Source: Pocillopora verrucosa (Eukaryota > Cnidaria > Anthozoa > Scleractinia > Pocilloporidae). From it: 64,000 nt of DNA. Made by a program: the position numbers and the translations under genes. The DNA is taken from positions 22,497,499 to 22,561,498 of the forward strand of contig NC_089315.1 in NCBI RefSeq assembly GCF_036669915.1. Direction: 5' to 3'. Numbering within the stretch: position 1 is the first letter of the stretch; each line of letters starts with the position of its first letter. Shown here piece by piece: positions 1 to 11,789 of the stretch. The notes beneath the pieces were generated by a model. It was given only the letters and a program-made list of their open reading frames with translations, had not been told where the DNA came from and made no database searches.

Positions 1-347
1 CTTGAAATGTATTTTTGAAGTTCAGAACTGAATGGTACATCGGTGGCGTATTTTTTTAGAAAAGTTCTTAAATGATGAAACGTTCTTAAATGATGTGTTA
101 TCAAAACCTATCGAATGCATGAAAAAGTATCCATATGAGTTTAAAAGTAGATCACCCGTATCTCTTAGTTAGTAAGCGCACTTAGATTGGTCAATTCAAC
201 CTGCCGTATTTCACTGTCCGGCCCGCTAAATTGAATACATATAATAAATATCTTACTAACCTTGTTTTTCTCGGTCCATACTGTAAGTTACGGAACCTCT
301 TACTCGGTGAGTAAGAACTACTTACAACTTGTGATAATTGCTCTTAG

Positions 348-3300
348 GGATCTCTGTATGTCCTTCTCGTGAGATTCAGGCCCCTCGAGGGGAAGTCACT
401 TCACCGAATTTTCCAAATGCCTACCCTCCTGATGTAAACTGTGTTCTGACCATTGATGGTGGAAACAGTGTTAAAATCAAGCTGAAGTTTGAACATTTTG
501 AAGTTGAAGAAGACGATAATGGTAAGTGCATTATAAACTAAACTTTTTCATTTGCATTATTTGTTAAAAGTCTTAAATATCAAGTTGTGCTAAATTTCTA
601 ATGTTCGCATAACTTTCTAAAGGTATTATTAACCCTTAAATTCCCAAGATCTGGTTGTGAAATCTCCCCTCTAGCTGCTGTGCATTTCCTTGTAAATTAG
701 TAACAAGAAATTGGTGTTAGATCAACAAAGCAATTTCTACATTATAAGTTTAAGCATTCTCATTACCTGTTAGCTGAATAATGTATGGACACTACAGGGA
801 GAAGTTACATGTTAATCAAATCTGGTAGTTAGGGGGCTAATCAAGAACGTATCGCTAATAGCATGGCTCAATTTCTTCGTAGAAATTTCCAATTTAGATG
901 TAATATTCCTCGCATACATAGAATTAATACCGTGGCCGACAGCACAGCAAACAATTGGCTTTTGCGTCGCTTTAAGGCGCGCTGCGCACTCCTCTAATAA
1001 CTTATGTGTGAGCTTCTGAGAGTAAACATTTTTTACGCGAGCGAAGATTTAAACTGTAAACATATAACTTATTTCGTAGATCCAAACGAGTGTAACTATG
1101 ACGCTGTGACCATCATCGATGGCCCAAGAACCTCTCGATACTGTGGCAGAAGAACTCCCCCGGAGTATACATCGACAGGAAATAAGATTTCCATCGGCTT
1201 TAAGTCGGACGAATCTTTTGAGATTAAAGGTTTCAACATCTCGTTCACCTCCTTCGCTGTTGAGACAGATCGTAAGTAAAATTGATTTGTGAGGGTAACT
1301 GGTCACTTCAACGACAACCAACTCGCGAACACCTTTGGTCGACTCGCCCACGCCTTTAATCAACTCGCCCTCAGTTGGCAAGTTGAGTACCCGGCCACTT
1401 CGAGTTGACCAAAGGTGTCGGCGAGTCGACCAATGGTGTCGCCGAGTTGGTTATCGGCGGGTTGACATGTCGGCGAGGTGACAAATGCTCAAAATGAACT
1501 CAATGAATCTGCCGAACGCTTCATTTCCTTAACATTCAAGATTAAATGTTTTAACTGAGAAGCTCGGGCATGAGGGAACACTCTCTTGTGGGTATGGAGA
1601 AGCTGATATTGTAGTGTATGGTATAATATAGTGTGGTACGGTTCAGTACGTTATGGGTTCGTTTTGGTGCGATACAGGTATCTTTCGATATGATATGGTA
1701 CGATTTGGTACGATATGGATATGTTTCGGTCCGATATGGTACGATTCGGTACGATGTGGATATGTTTCGGTACAATATGGTAGGGTTCGGTACGATACGG
1801 GTATGTTTTGGTCCGATAAGGTACGATTCGGTACGATATGGGTATGTATCGGTACGATACGGTACGGTTCTGAATGACACGGGTATGTTTCGGTACGATG
1901 TGGTACGGTTCGGTACGATACGGATACGGTTCGGTACGATACGGGTATATTTCGGTGCGATGTGGTATGGCTCGGTACGATACGGGTATATTTCAGTGCG
2001 ATGTGGTGTAGTAGGTTATGGTTCGGCTCGTTTCGGCGCAATACGCCCAGGTATGGAATAATAAGACGCGCTCAGCGAACTATGTGTTATGGCATGCTAC
2101 GATATCAAACAAAAACAAAAAAAGCCAACCAGGATCATCTTCAATACTCAATTGAATACTACTCTATTCCGAAGTTTCTGATTTGGATAATGTTTTTCCT
2201 TCATTGTATTTTTCAGCACCAAAAGGCTCTGACATTTGTCCCACAAGAGAAATTAAGATCAAGCCTGACTCGCCAGAAACAATGAAAGGAGCGCTTTATT
2301 CACCAAATTTTCCCAACTTTTATCCAAACGACCAGAGCTGCACATTAACTTTGGACGTACCTGATAACTACAAGGCTGTTGTCACGTTCCAGAAGTTTGC
2401 TTTGCAATGTAAGAACAATTCCTGCTTTGTTATCAGTATGTAAAAAACTTTGCAACGAGTATTTTTCCTGATAAAAACTTAGCAAGTTTCTCATATATAT
2501 GTTATCGTTTTGCTCCGTAGATTCTGAGACGTGCGATTTTGACAAGTTAGTGGTTAGTGACGAGAGCGACAGTGATACACAGTGCGGGGGGGGCGCAGAC
2601 CGGCTCCCTCCTTTAATAGAGAAAAAAGGAAGGGAAGTCAAGTTTTCTTTCACCACTGATAGTTCAACAACATCAACAGGATTCCAGTTGGAGTATAACA
2701 TCACTCGTCTCGAAGAAGGTGAAATACCGGTATTTAAACGTGTATTACTGGAAAGGTTCGTCTGCGATCTAAGCTGCGTAGCAAGGGCTTGCATGGCAAA
2801 GCACACCAGTAGCACACTCGTGGGCCGGCTTCTGCGCGCGTGACTTGACACTTTTCATTGTCTGCGGTCAAGTACATTTTCTTTTGCCTGAGCGGGGGGG
2901 GGGGGGGGGGGGGATAACGAGGATTTTGTTTGTGACTAAAAGAATTTACCTGATCCCCTATTAAACTCTGAAGTATTCTAACGATCTCCCTTCATTGGCA
3001 GTTGGGTTGTTCATGATCAGTTGCGCATGGTGGTTATGCGCAAATACCAATATCAAAAATCTATGTAGGTGGTATAATTATATTTTATAGCATAGTATTT
3101 ACCGCCTCATGAAAAAAAACTTTTAAATAGACGTGAACAACTACTGTAGATCAAGTTCATTTTATAACAGTACAACTACTGATCTTATTCAAGTGCAACT
3201 TTCGCTTTGAATACATGTTTTCTATATTCTGCAATATTAACAATTGACTCTATCAGAGAAGCGCAGCCTGTATAGCCAGGCTCCTTAAGGGAGTAAGAAA

Positions 3301-5535
3301 AGAGAGGCTGGAGTGTGATAGGGATGAAAAAAGCTCTCATGTATCTACAGTTCCACCTTCATACTCTGACTGACTTCTCTTCCGCCCTCCCCCCCGGAAA
3401 TCATGTGATCTCAAAGAAAATCCCCCGACCCCCTCCCCTGCGATAAATAATGACAGATTCCTAAATTTTTGTTGGCTGAACAGGTCGGTGTGTGTGTACC
3501 ACTGGATTGGGTTATACAACCATTGCAAACTTCAAACCAAGAAATGACAGAAAGCACGATGATATCCGCTTTGAGTTTAAAAGTACTCAATCGAGTGGAA
3601 TGATCATGTATGCCAAAGGATACTACAAGGATTATATTTACATTGGTTACAAGGATAGCAATGTTTTTATGTACCACATTGAGCTGGGCACAGGTACCTA
3701 AGCCTTAATCCTTTACACCCTAACATCAGTATGCATAATCTCCATTCTGTTCTCTAAACATTCCCTAAGGAGCTGATAAGGAGAATTTGTTTGATAATCA
3801 AGAGCTTCTTTAGTCGGTAATTAGTTCCGTTACTCTCGTGACCCTAACATGTGTTTCATGGGTGATACTGTAAGGAGATTTTTAGATGCTGGTCACTTTT
3901 TTAGCATTTTTCAGCATTGTCCAGTTTGAAAGTGTGGATGGCTGTTTATGAAGAAGTACTGAGTTAAAGAAACTTTCATGCTACTTCGGTGGGAGGGGGG
4001 GGGGAATTACAAGATCGTTTGTTTCTAATGTAAACTAGCCACCGTGAAGTGTTTATAAAGCTGACGTCTCGAGCGATAGCACAGTGCTAGGTTGAAGAGT
4101 AAGAGGCTAACGCTCGAGACGTCAGCTTCACAAAACTTTTTACGGTGGTCAATTTTTACATAATAACTCATGCGTCATGATCAGTTGACAAACCAGATTA
4201 TAGCTGTGTTAAGATACACACAACTTATACAGATAAATGTAAGATGACCCTCAAGACCTTTTGCAAGCAAGTGAAGGGATAAATTTTAAAATACGTTTCT
4301 TGATTATTTTAATTATACAGAATGACTCTTGGTTCTTTGTTCATTGAGAAAGCAGAATATTTAAAAAAATTTTTACAGAAGAGTTAATTTGTTTACCCAC
4401 GACGAGAATCAATTTTTTTCAGCTCGTATACCTTTTCTCCCAAATTTTCTTTTTATCTGTTAGTACAACAAACGTTTCGTATTTAATAGAAGCTGATTCG
4501 TTGGGCAAATTGTTTCATAGGAACAAAAAGGATGGAGACAAAGAACTTGAAACTAAACGACGATAACTGGCACAAGGTCCAACTGACCCGCGCCGACCGA
4601 TTGCTTACCATCAGCATTGACGACGTAACTCGTGAGTAGATTGCTTTTCTCATTGCTTCTAATTGTAAAGAACAGTGAGCCAACTTGTAAGCCAAGAGTA
4701 TACCGAATATTTCAGGTTGCGAGATTAGTAGAAGAGCATTTTTCAATTGAGTGTTGAAAGTTATCCAAGATTGGATTGGATATGCTTTACTTCGCTCCTT
4801 GGTCTAGAAAACTGGTGCTACCCTTTCAACCAATCAGATTCAAAACTTAAACCAATCACGACTTGGTCGCCTACGTTTTCCCGCGCTTTAGAAAATTTGG
4901 TTATTTTTACCTTGAGTTCTCATTGGCCATTTGCGATACTTTCCTTTCTTCTGCCTGGCCGTCGTGATTTAAAGACATTCAATCGAAAAGCGCCCCAAAA
5001 GTATGTCATCAGAAAACACCTTCAAGGAAATTCAAGGAAACTGCAGTTTTCATAGATATTTAAAAGCGCAGAACCCAAGGTTATCGTCTAGCACAAACAA
5101 TATTCTTGGACAGATAAGTTTTTCTTTCTTAAGGCCGCAGGTACAAATCACTTGTTGCTCTTCAGGAGTGAAGAAAGCCGCACACGTCGCTTCTCGGTTG
5201 AAACAAATGAGAATAGTTTTCCCTTGGTTGAAGCCATAGAGAACGAACGATAGGATGTTTTACTTTCACACGCATTCTGCGTTGATTGACAACAAAATCT
5301 TTTATATTTTGTCTCTTCAGTCTCTGGACAAGCTCCAGGAGGTTACAATCGTCTTGATATACCAACCGCAACAGCATATTTCCTGGGAGCTCCAACGAGG
5401 TTGAACCTGGAACCTAATTTCATTGGCTGCATCCGGGATTTTACGGTCGATGGATATGAGCCACTAACAAACGCCTGGGTAGGAAAGCCAGACTATTCGA
5501 TAGTGGGCAAAAGTTCTATGAGACAATGCAGCTAA
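348..5535 (+). CDS. Secreted CUB-CUB-laminin G protein, 3' seven exons
   Basis: Exons at 348-521, 1080-1271, 2217-2408, 2521-2718, 3484-3693, 4521-4631 and 5321-5535 (TAA). They join with AG/GT borders and every intron is phase 1, giving about 430 codons; the 5' end lies outside the window. Exons 1-2 and 3-4 each encode one CUB domain: the SPNFPN-YP motif followed by paired Cys and the YDAVTI or FDKLVV strand. Exons 5-7 encode one laminin G domain with the NWHKVQLTR strand and the closing FIGCIRDF motif, ending in a Cys shortly before the stop. No membrane segment follows the LamG domain, so the product is probably secreted or matrix-bound. CUB and LamG domains bind proteins and glycans outside the cell. 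Domain-bounded phase-1 exons are typical of shuffled extracellular modules. Exact orthology is not recognised; neurexin-like or skeletal-matrix-like proteins are possibilities. Confidence 0.85.
628..842 (+). repeat. MITE family A copy (diverged)
   Basis: A 215-bp AT-rich element in the first visible intron of the CUB-LamG gene. It starts AACCCTTAAATTCCCAAGAT and carries the internal blocks TAGCTGCTG, GGTGTTAGATCAA and GGGAGAAGTTACATGTTAATC. The same order of blocks recurs at 9719-9917 and 28158-28366. Confidence 0.7.
1299..1450. repeat. Imperfect inverted/tandem GTCGACTCG-rich repeat
   Basis: The segment around 1316-1350 (CACCTTTGGTCGACTCG) is matched in reverse complement around 1396-1430 (CGAGTTGACCAAAGGTGTC). 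The motif then repeats directly around 1430-1450. It lies in an intron and looks like a decayed fold-back or tandem repeat. No coding signal is visible. Confidence 0.55.
1630..2040. repeat. GGTACGATA minisatellite, ~41-bp period
   Basis: About ten imperfect units of roughly 41 bp, each made of two ~20-bp sub-units beginning CGGTACGATA or CGGTCCGATA and alternating with GGATATGTTT. The whole array lies in an intron of the CUB-LamG gene. Because the sub-unit lacks stops in several frames, it gives long open frames on both strands, which are not genes. Confidence 0.9.
2894..2913 (+). repeat. Uninterrupted G20 tract
   Basis: Twenty consecutive G on the coding strand of the intron between exons 4 and 5 of the CUB-LamG gene. 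It is a likely slippage site and possible quadruplex former. Confidence 0.9.
3735..3900 (-). repeat. MITE family C copy (reverse)
   Basis: Contains, in reverse orientation, the blocks of the family also seen at 28613-28822 and 35461-35640: CATAATCTCCATTCTGTTCT, GCTGATAAGGAGAATTTGT and GGGTGATACTGTAAGGAG. It lies in the LamG intron between 3693 and 4521. Confidence 0.65.
4029..4160. mobile_element. Fold-back MITE family D
   Basis: Inverted repeat with outer arms TGTAAA...GCCACCGTGAAG and, in reverse complement, TTTACGGTGGTC...TTTACA. Inner arms are AAGCTGACGTCTCGAGCG and CGCTCGAGACGTCAGCTT. Related sequence occurs at 24199-24480, and half copies at 13085-13255 and 36840-36915. It lies in a LamG-gene intron. 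Confidence 0.8.
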
Positions 5536-7530
5536 TTATGAGAAATAAGACGGAACATCCTGGCTTGAGGGATTTGTTAACATCATTTTCTTTAATCGAT
5601 TGTAGTCACGCATTTGTTAGATTTTTTGATAACGCCAAAGAGGCTCACATTATATTATAATCAGGGAAAAAAACATTTACCATGTTTGAATCTTATTCGG
5701 AGAATAGGATTACGATGACTGTTTAAACGCCTTTAGGGACTGTTCATTAATTATTGCTTGGGAGAGAGGGAGAAGGGTACAGGATTTTGATTGTATCACA
5801 ATATAAAAACTTACCTGTTCCCCCCCCATAGGGCTGTGTGGTTTTCTAATAACATCCTCCCCCCTCCCCCCCCCCCCAAAAAAAAATGTGGAGTCAATTT
5901 TCTATGGCCACCCTCAAAATTCTGTCAGAGACAACTGATTCCTTCTCTATCCCCCTGAAAACCAAGTGATCCTCCCAAAATCCTCTGATGCCCCCCAAGC
6001 TATAAATAGCGATTGGTCTGTTAACAGGTCTCCCTTAGAGAATCATTGAGTTCTTTAAGTATAACTCTTTAGCTCATTTTTAATGTAATATTGCATTGTT
6101 AATATGCTGCTAATGCTTTAGAATTGTACAAAGAAAGTTGTAGTAAGGCTGTTGCTTTTGTTAAAAAGAGAGACCATCAGTTATTAAACTATTGGTTGAG
6201 TTGAATATTGTAAATCTCTTGGAGGAGGGGAGGAGGGTAGAACCTCATACAAAGAAGGCAAGCCTCTGCAAGCCAAATTCCTCTTAACAGTGGACTCCCC
6301 TGAGCCTTACAAAGGTTCTTTATCCATCAGATGAGTTTTCTGCATGTATGTCTGCATTGCTCTAAACATACATGTAAGGTTTGTGACAAGTGAAACTTCC
6401 TCGAGTTGATTTCCAATATGCCAGCCTGTCAACAAGTAGGTTCGTTTCGTTTGAGGATAATATTCAAAACTGCAGTGAAAAGCAATAAAAACTGGAAGAT
6501 GGAAGAAGTTAGCGATCAAATCTAACAATGATATTCAACCACAGCTGCATTAAATATCATTCAGCAAATACCGAACAACCATGGCATTACCTCCACTAGC
6601 TTTACTGGGTACGGGTATAATGTGATAGCAGAAAATACTTTTTCTCGATTTCAGCAAAAAATAATGGAGAATTTCGCTCAAAACCACATGATTACAGAAT
6701 GGTAATAACTACTTTGTGCACCCTGATTCCAATAGGCTAGGTGAAATCTAATGCACAGTGTCACACCTTTTGCATAGGGCACAAAAAAGTTTACAAGGGT
6801 GAGAAAAGGATCATTTGAGCACAAAATCTAATTTATAATTTGAAAGGGGGGGGGGCAAGGTTTTTTCTTTGTTGCAAAACAAAAAATTTGTTTTAGATGG
6901 ACACCCTTCTGTCCATAAGCATTTCCCCATTTTGGCCAAAATGTTAATGAAGAGGTGCTTATTCCATGAAAAACAGTATCCTCTGTTTTACAATAGACAA
7001 TATTTCCCAAACTTAGTTTCACAAAAAAATTCTTCAAGGCTTTGGAATCTTGTAGTTCATAGTAAATGTGTATGATTACATCGACATCCAGTATAAGTAA
7101 CTTACATGTTTATTTCCCTTCATTCAACCTTTCTATACCACATGTTTGTTTTAGCTAATGGTTAGATAAGGACTTGGCTTATGCAAAAATTATAGTAATA
7201 TTTTTTTTAATGTACTGTTGCCACAACATATGCAGTAGTACCTCAGTAGAGGAGAGGTATGCAATTGGTGTATGCAACACCATTATACAAAAGTATACCT
7301 CTAACTTGAGCTGTGGCCCTCTTGAAAGTAAGCAAACCCTGACTCATCCAAATTACAAGATTAAATACCTCTAAAATCCTGCCTATACCATTGTGGTTTT
7401 AAAAAAATGTTGTTACCTGTTTTTGGCTGACTCAAATCTTTGAGAACAGAATAAAATGTTTTTTTTACTAATAGATGAGCTTGAAACTAGCAAGCTTATA
7501 AGTAAGGAAGCTTAGAACTATGATTTATTT
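5536..7530. other. Intergenic spacer, no gene seen
   Basis: 3' flank between the CUB-LamG gene and KLHDC10, whose 3' ends face each other. It is AT-rich with C-runs and A-runs near 5821-5886. No open frame here has splice or family support. Confidence 0.6.
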
Positions 7531-7718
7531 AACAAATAGAGAAGCCTTGACTGTGCTCTGTTCTGTTATAGAACATGCAGGAAGCAGCTAGAGTATGAAA
7601 GAAGTGTAGGGAGAAACACGAGACATAGTTGAGTGTTTCCCCCACTTCTTGAGTGCTCTAGCCGCTTCCTAAGTGCTTTACAACAGAACAGAGCACAGTC
7701 AAGGCTTCTCTATTTGTT
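7531..7718. mobile_element. Fold-back element, ~75-bp arms
   Basis: The left arm starts AACAAATAGAGAAGCCTTGA and is repeated as reverse complement ending TCAAGGCTTCTCTATTTGTT. Both arms contain the CTGTGCTCTGTTCTGT block. The loop holds GAGTGCTCTAGC-type sequence. It is a non-autonomous fold-back transposon between the CUB-LamG gene and KLHDC10. Confidence 0.85.
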
Positions 7719-9174
7719 TTATAATAAAGAATTCATTAAATTCCCCAAGAATTACTTTCAATTTTCAAAACAAACTTTATTTTCAAAGCGAACAACAATG
7801 TCATCAGCATGCTCTATACTCTCATAAAGCATGCTACAATAAGCCAATCAGAATCCCTGTTAGAATGGTTCAAGTAATCTGATTGGCTGTACAAGACAAA
7901 AGCTGTCAAAAGTGTCAAACCATCAAAGTTAAAAAACCATCAAAGTTCACAATCTGCGATAGTTTACAAACTAAATAGTTTGGCAAGTTGAATTTAACAC
8001 TTTTGCCTGAAGTTTCTATGTCTCTAGTATAGAATCTTGAAGTGAAATGTTCAGTGAACTTCAGCTGAATAAAAAACAAAAAAATAAAAAAAACAGCTCA
8101 TAAAAACATGCAAGTTTTTTCATACGACAAGGTAGAAAACAAACTGTGCAAGGCGAGTGTTTTTTGAATGAACGACAGCCGAATTCACCAGAATATGAAG
8201 ATCGCTCAGGATGACAGGGATTACTGAAGTTATGACCAGAGATTGTCATGATGAGCAAGCCGCAATGGACTTCAGCATGATCATATTCGCTTTGACACCG
8301 TTATGATTAGTATGAATTTTAACAGTTATGCCAGTTTGGTTATATTTTTCATCATTTCTGTTTTGTTCTGTTTTGTTTTTGAACACTGAACTTTATATAC
8401 TATATGTGTTAGCTGTTTGATTTTTATTACCGTATGTAAGCTTGCAATCTAACTGAACATGAAAATGTTTAAAACTTGGAATGTCTATTTTGTTTTTCCT
8501 TTGAGGATTTTCCTATCTGCTCATGTTTTAATAACATAAATTACAGCACCTGGTATTTTTACAAACGTTTGTTTGGTTCTTCTGTTGCTACTTGCCAGCT
8601 CGCTGGTTTTGAAATTTCACTTTCAATTATTGAAAAAAGCTAAAAAAAAGTCCCGCAAAAGGTCAAACATTACAATTTGGGAGATGGCATGACAGCTTTA
8701 GCTCAGTTCTATGCTCTATACTCTCATAGAGCATGCTCTTTCAACAAATGACAGCATGCGTTATATCCGAACTTTATTATAAATTATGCATGTTGGTCAC
8801 TTTCCATTTTGGTGAATTAACATAGTGGATTATATACATGTACTGTATCGTGTCAATTATTACATCTCTCTATTACTAAATGCACTACAATTTGTCTTAC
8901 AATTAGTAAGCTGTATTTAACTCTACAGCCTACTAAATTCAAAAGCTTGTTTTACTGGTAATTGAGATCTACCCTCTCTATTTGAACCTAGAGATATAAT
9001 AGAGATACTACTAACCTTATTTTCTCAGTCTCTATTGTCAGCTAAGGAATCTTGTTTTTTTTCCCACTCAGACATATGGTTTGCTTTGCTCCAGGGTCAT
9101 AAAATTGAGCAGAAAAAATTTGGTCTCTAACTTTCAGTACAGATCTCTTACAAAGTTAGTAAGAAGTATGTATA
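7719..9174. other. Intergenic spacer with AGCATGCTCTATA repeats
   Basis: No gene is supported here. Two short related motifs, CATGCTCTATACTCTCATAA near 7808 and CTCTATACTCTCATAGAGCA near 8712, suggest relics of a further repeat family. Confidence 0.45.
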
Positions 9175-11538
9175 TTATTTCAGCCTCTCTAAGAAATGGT
9201 GCGGAACACCAAGATTCTTAAGATCTGTATGGAAATTTCTTTTGCCTTGAAGACAACTTGTGACAACTTCCCAGCATCTTTCCACAAGAGGCTGCCAAGC
9301 TATACAAAGTCTAAAAACATCATTTGACCTGGTGGCTTCATTAGAATTGATGGTCTTCACACCTCCAAACACATACATGCAGCCTGACGGAGTAACTGCA
9401 GCCGAGTGAAAGTAAACAGGGTAAGGCAGAACCTGCATTTGGATCAAAGAAACTAAACTTCAATACAGAGACAATCGGCATACTTGAGGGTCTGCATCAT
9501 TCCTCTCAGTATTGAGCAAGAGCCAGAAGTAGAACAAAACATAATAGGTGTCAAACTTTTGTAAATTACACCATATGCATATTGTTCAATATGGAGCACA
9601 GTATATTTTAAACCTTTCACTCCCAAGATCTCATTGGTAATTCTCCTTACTGTCTGCCATACAATCCTTATTATGTTTTAGTTTTGAATATATTTTTATG
9701 GATCAACTAATAATTACTTAACCCTTTAACTCCCAAGATCTGATTGTTAATTCTTCCCTCTAGCTGCTACACATTTCCTTATAAATAAGTTGTGAGAATT
9801 TGGTTTTAGATTGAGATAACAAATTCTACCTAATGGATTTGAGAATTCTCATTACTTATTTGCTGGATATTGTAGGGAGAAGTTACTTGTTAGTCACTTC
9901 TGAGAGTTAAAGGGTTAATTGGTATTTCTCTCTATTCTCATCACTTGTCTGCTTCATATTATGTTGGTACTGTTGGGAGAAATTCTGTTTTGGCCAATTA
10001 CAAGAGTTTCAAGAAGGGTTAAAGGTAAAGAACCTCAATCTGTTTTTCTAGATAGTGTCTATTTGAATGGTTGACAAAGCATGAACAAAAGAAGCCTTTT
10101 GTTTCTTCCTACAGTGAAGCATTTATAAGATCATATTTTTCCTTATCTGACTGTTTTCAAAATTCAGCACAATAAGCTAAAAATAAGTTTTGATGATGTT
10201 CGTCATGGTGCCAAATATTGCCTGATTCTTTTTTATCATATTTTGGCCACAGGATCAACATACAGTAATCTTACACAAAAATCTAAAATGTCAACACCCT
10301 GTGAGAATATTATTCATGCAAACACTTGGCCATTGTATATCATTTGTTATTCTCCTTGCTGCCTTGTTCCAATTTTGGGTTAATTACACTGTAGGGATCT
10401 ACTAGTGGTCACTGGTCTATAGAAATAGGTTATTCACCCGGCTTTTTCTTCTTAAGCACCAAATCTAGGGGGTAGGCCCAGCTTAAAAAAAAAAAAACTT
10501 TAATGAGAAAAGCATGTGAACACCTTAGCCCTAGGTGCCTAGTAGTACTCTAAAACTTGGGAAAGGGCGGGACCTGCCCCCAAGTTCGCTGAAAACACTC
10601 CAAAGCTCCCTGGTGCGGTACACAGGCTACATGCGGTTGCAAATTAATCATTCTTTCGTATTAAATACCTTGTGGTGTTTTTTCCATTGAAAAGTCGCTA
10701 GATCAAGGCTCCATATATCATCAAAAATGTTCGACCCGTCATAACCTCCGCAAATGTACACAACTGAATTAAAAATTACACAACCATGACATCTTCTACG
10801 CTTAGGAAAACCATGAGTTCGGGAAGGATAGCAAACATGCTCCTCCCATTGTTTAGAACCAAAGTTAAAGGACTGAATTTTCTCCAACTGGAAGAAAATT
10901 GCGGGGTCTCGATTGCTCATTCCACCACCGATTACATAAAACCTTTCGCCGTCGGAAACAGATTCATGTCTGTATCGGGGCACAGGAGGATTATGGCTTT
11001 TCACATACTCCCAAGTGTGATTGGAGAAGCTGTAACGATATAAATACGAGTTGAATTCTAGTCCCGTTGTACCACCAAAAACATACAATTCCTTGTCCCT
11101 GGACAAAACCATACTCTGTCCATAACCAGCAATCGGTGAAACACCTTCCCCATCACTTTCTTCCTTATCAGAATAAGTTTTCGTGAGATCAAACCACTGA
11201 TGTCTCCTCAAAGAGCACACGTGAAGCTTTTTGCTATTACTCTCGCCAAAAGGAACTCCAGATCCACCAAAGACGATGAGGTTTCCTTTGTCATAGACAA
11301 GACAACTTGAGGCTACCTCATTCGGAAAGGGACCGGTAGTATTTACGCAGTGCCATGTTTTGGTAGCGATATTGAAGCGCCATAACTCACGGTAAAGGAA
11401 ATTTTCGTTATGTGGAGAATAACCTCCAAAAACATACATATTTCCATCATCAGCTGCACATCTATGCCCGCTTCTTGGCTCTGGAACCTGGGAGTTTGCT
11501 GCAGGACGAACTGTTTCAAGTAACGTTTCGGATGCCAT
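9175..11538 (-). CDS. KLHDC10: Kelch domain-containing protein 10 (KLHDC10)
   Basis: Two coding exons, 11538-10669 and 9432-9175, joined by AAG|GTATTT and TGCAG|GTT in phase 0, give 375 aa. A six-bladed kelch propeller is visible: RSGHRCAADDGNMYVFGGY near residue 22, then LIVFGG, ELYVFGG, FYVIGG, VYICGGYDG and MYVFGG. Block order and the FRELW-like, PFGESN and GFPxxRRCH motifs match KLHDC10. The C-terminal tail has PLVERCWEVV (residues 338-347), fitting the Elongin-binding BC-box, and ends in LERLK like the family. KLHDC10 is known as a CUL2-Elongin substrate receptor and a regulator of ASK1 stress signalling. The N-terminus is shorter than in vertebrates. An in-frame ATG at 11595 would add 19 residues. 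The start lies 251 bp from the divergent DNAAF5 start. Confidence 0.92.
9615..10022 (+). mobile_element. MITE family B interrupted by a family A MITE
   Basis: Outer element: TTTCACTCCCAAGATCTCAT at the left and GGCCAATTAC...AGGGTTAAAG at the right. It is split by a 199-bp family A copy (9719-9917) with TTAACCCTTTAACTCCC and GAGAGTTAAAGGGTTAA ends. The uninterrupted relative of the outer element is at 32297-32500. All lies inside the KLHDC10 intron. Confidence 0.75.
9719..9917 (+). mobile_element. MITE family A, nested insertion
   Basis: The termini are inverted repeats, TTAACCCTTTAACTC and GAGTTAAAGGGTTAA-like. It shares the internal blocks of the copies at 628-842 and 28158-28366. A TTA-type target duplication is plausible at both ends. 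Confidence 0.75.
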
Positions 11539-11789
11539 GTTGTCAATATGAACGCAAAGTACGCTGGGAAATAACACTGGGAAATAACATGACACTTCTT
11601 AATAGCTTTCATCGAAAGAGAAACGTTGCCTGCGTCATAATTTAGTTTAAGTGTTACGAAAAAATATTTATTATCATTAGAGATGAGAACGAAAAGTTTT
11701 GAATAAGCGGCATCATTAAAAATAAAATCTTAAGAAATTATATTCAAAATCTTCCCCACCCCCTCCCTGAAGGTAGAGGTAATGACACG
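11539..11789. promoter_or_regulatory. Bidirectional promoter, KLHDC10 / DNAAF5
   Basis: Only 251 bp separate the two divergent start codons, so both transcripts must initiate here or overlap. Just inside DNAAF5, two ATGGCGG motifs (11790-11808) match the core of a YY1-type downstream element. No TATA box is placed convincingly. Confidence 0.6.

Noticed and set aside
1633..2061. Long open frames on both strands
   Set aside because: They are translations of the GGTACGATA minisatellite; composition is pure repeat and there is no splice or family support.
11539..11595. Longer KLHDC10 N-terminus from the ATG at 11595
   Set aside because: In frame but of unrelated composition and eating into the shared promoter; kept as an alternative only.
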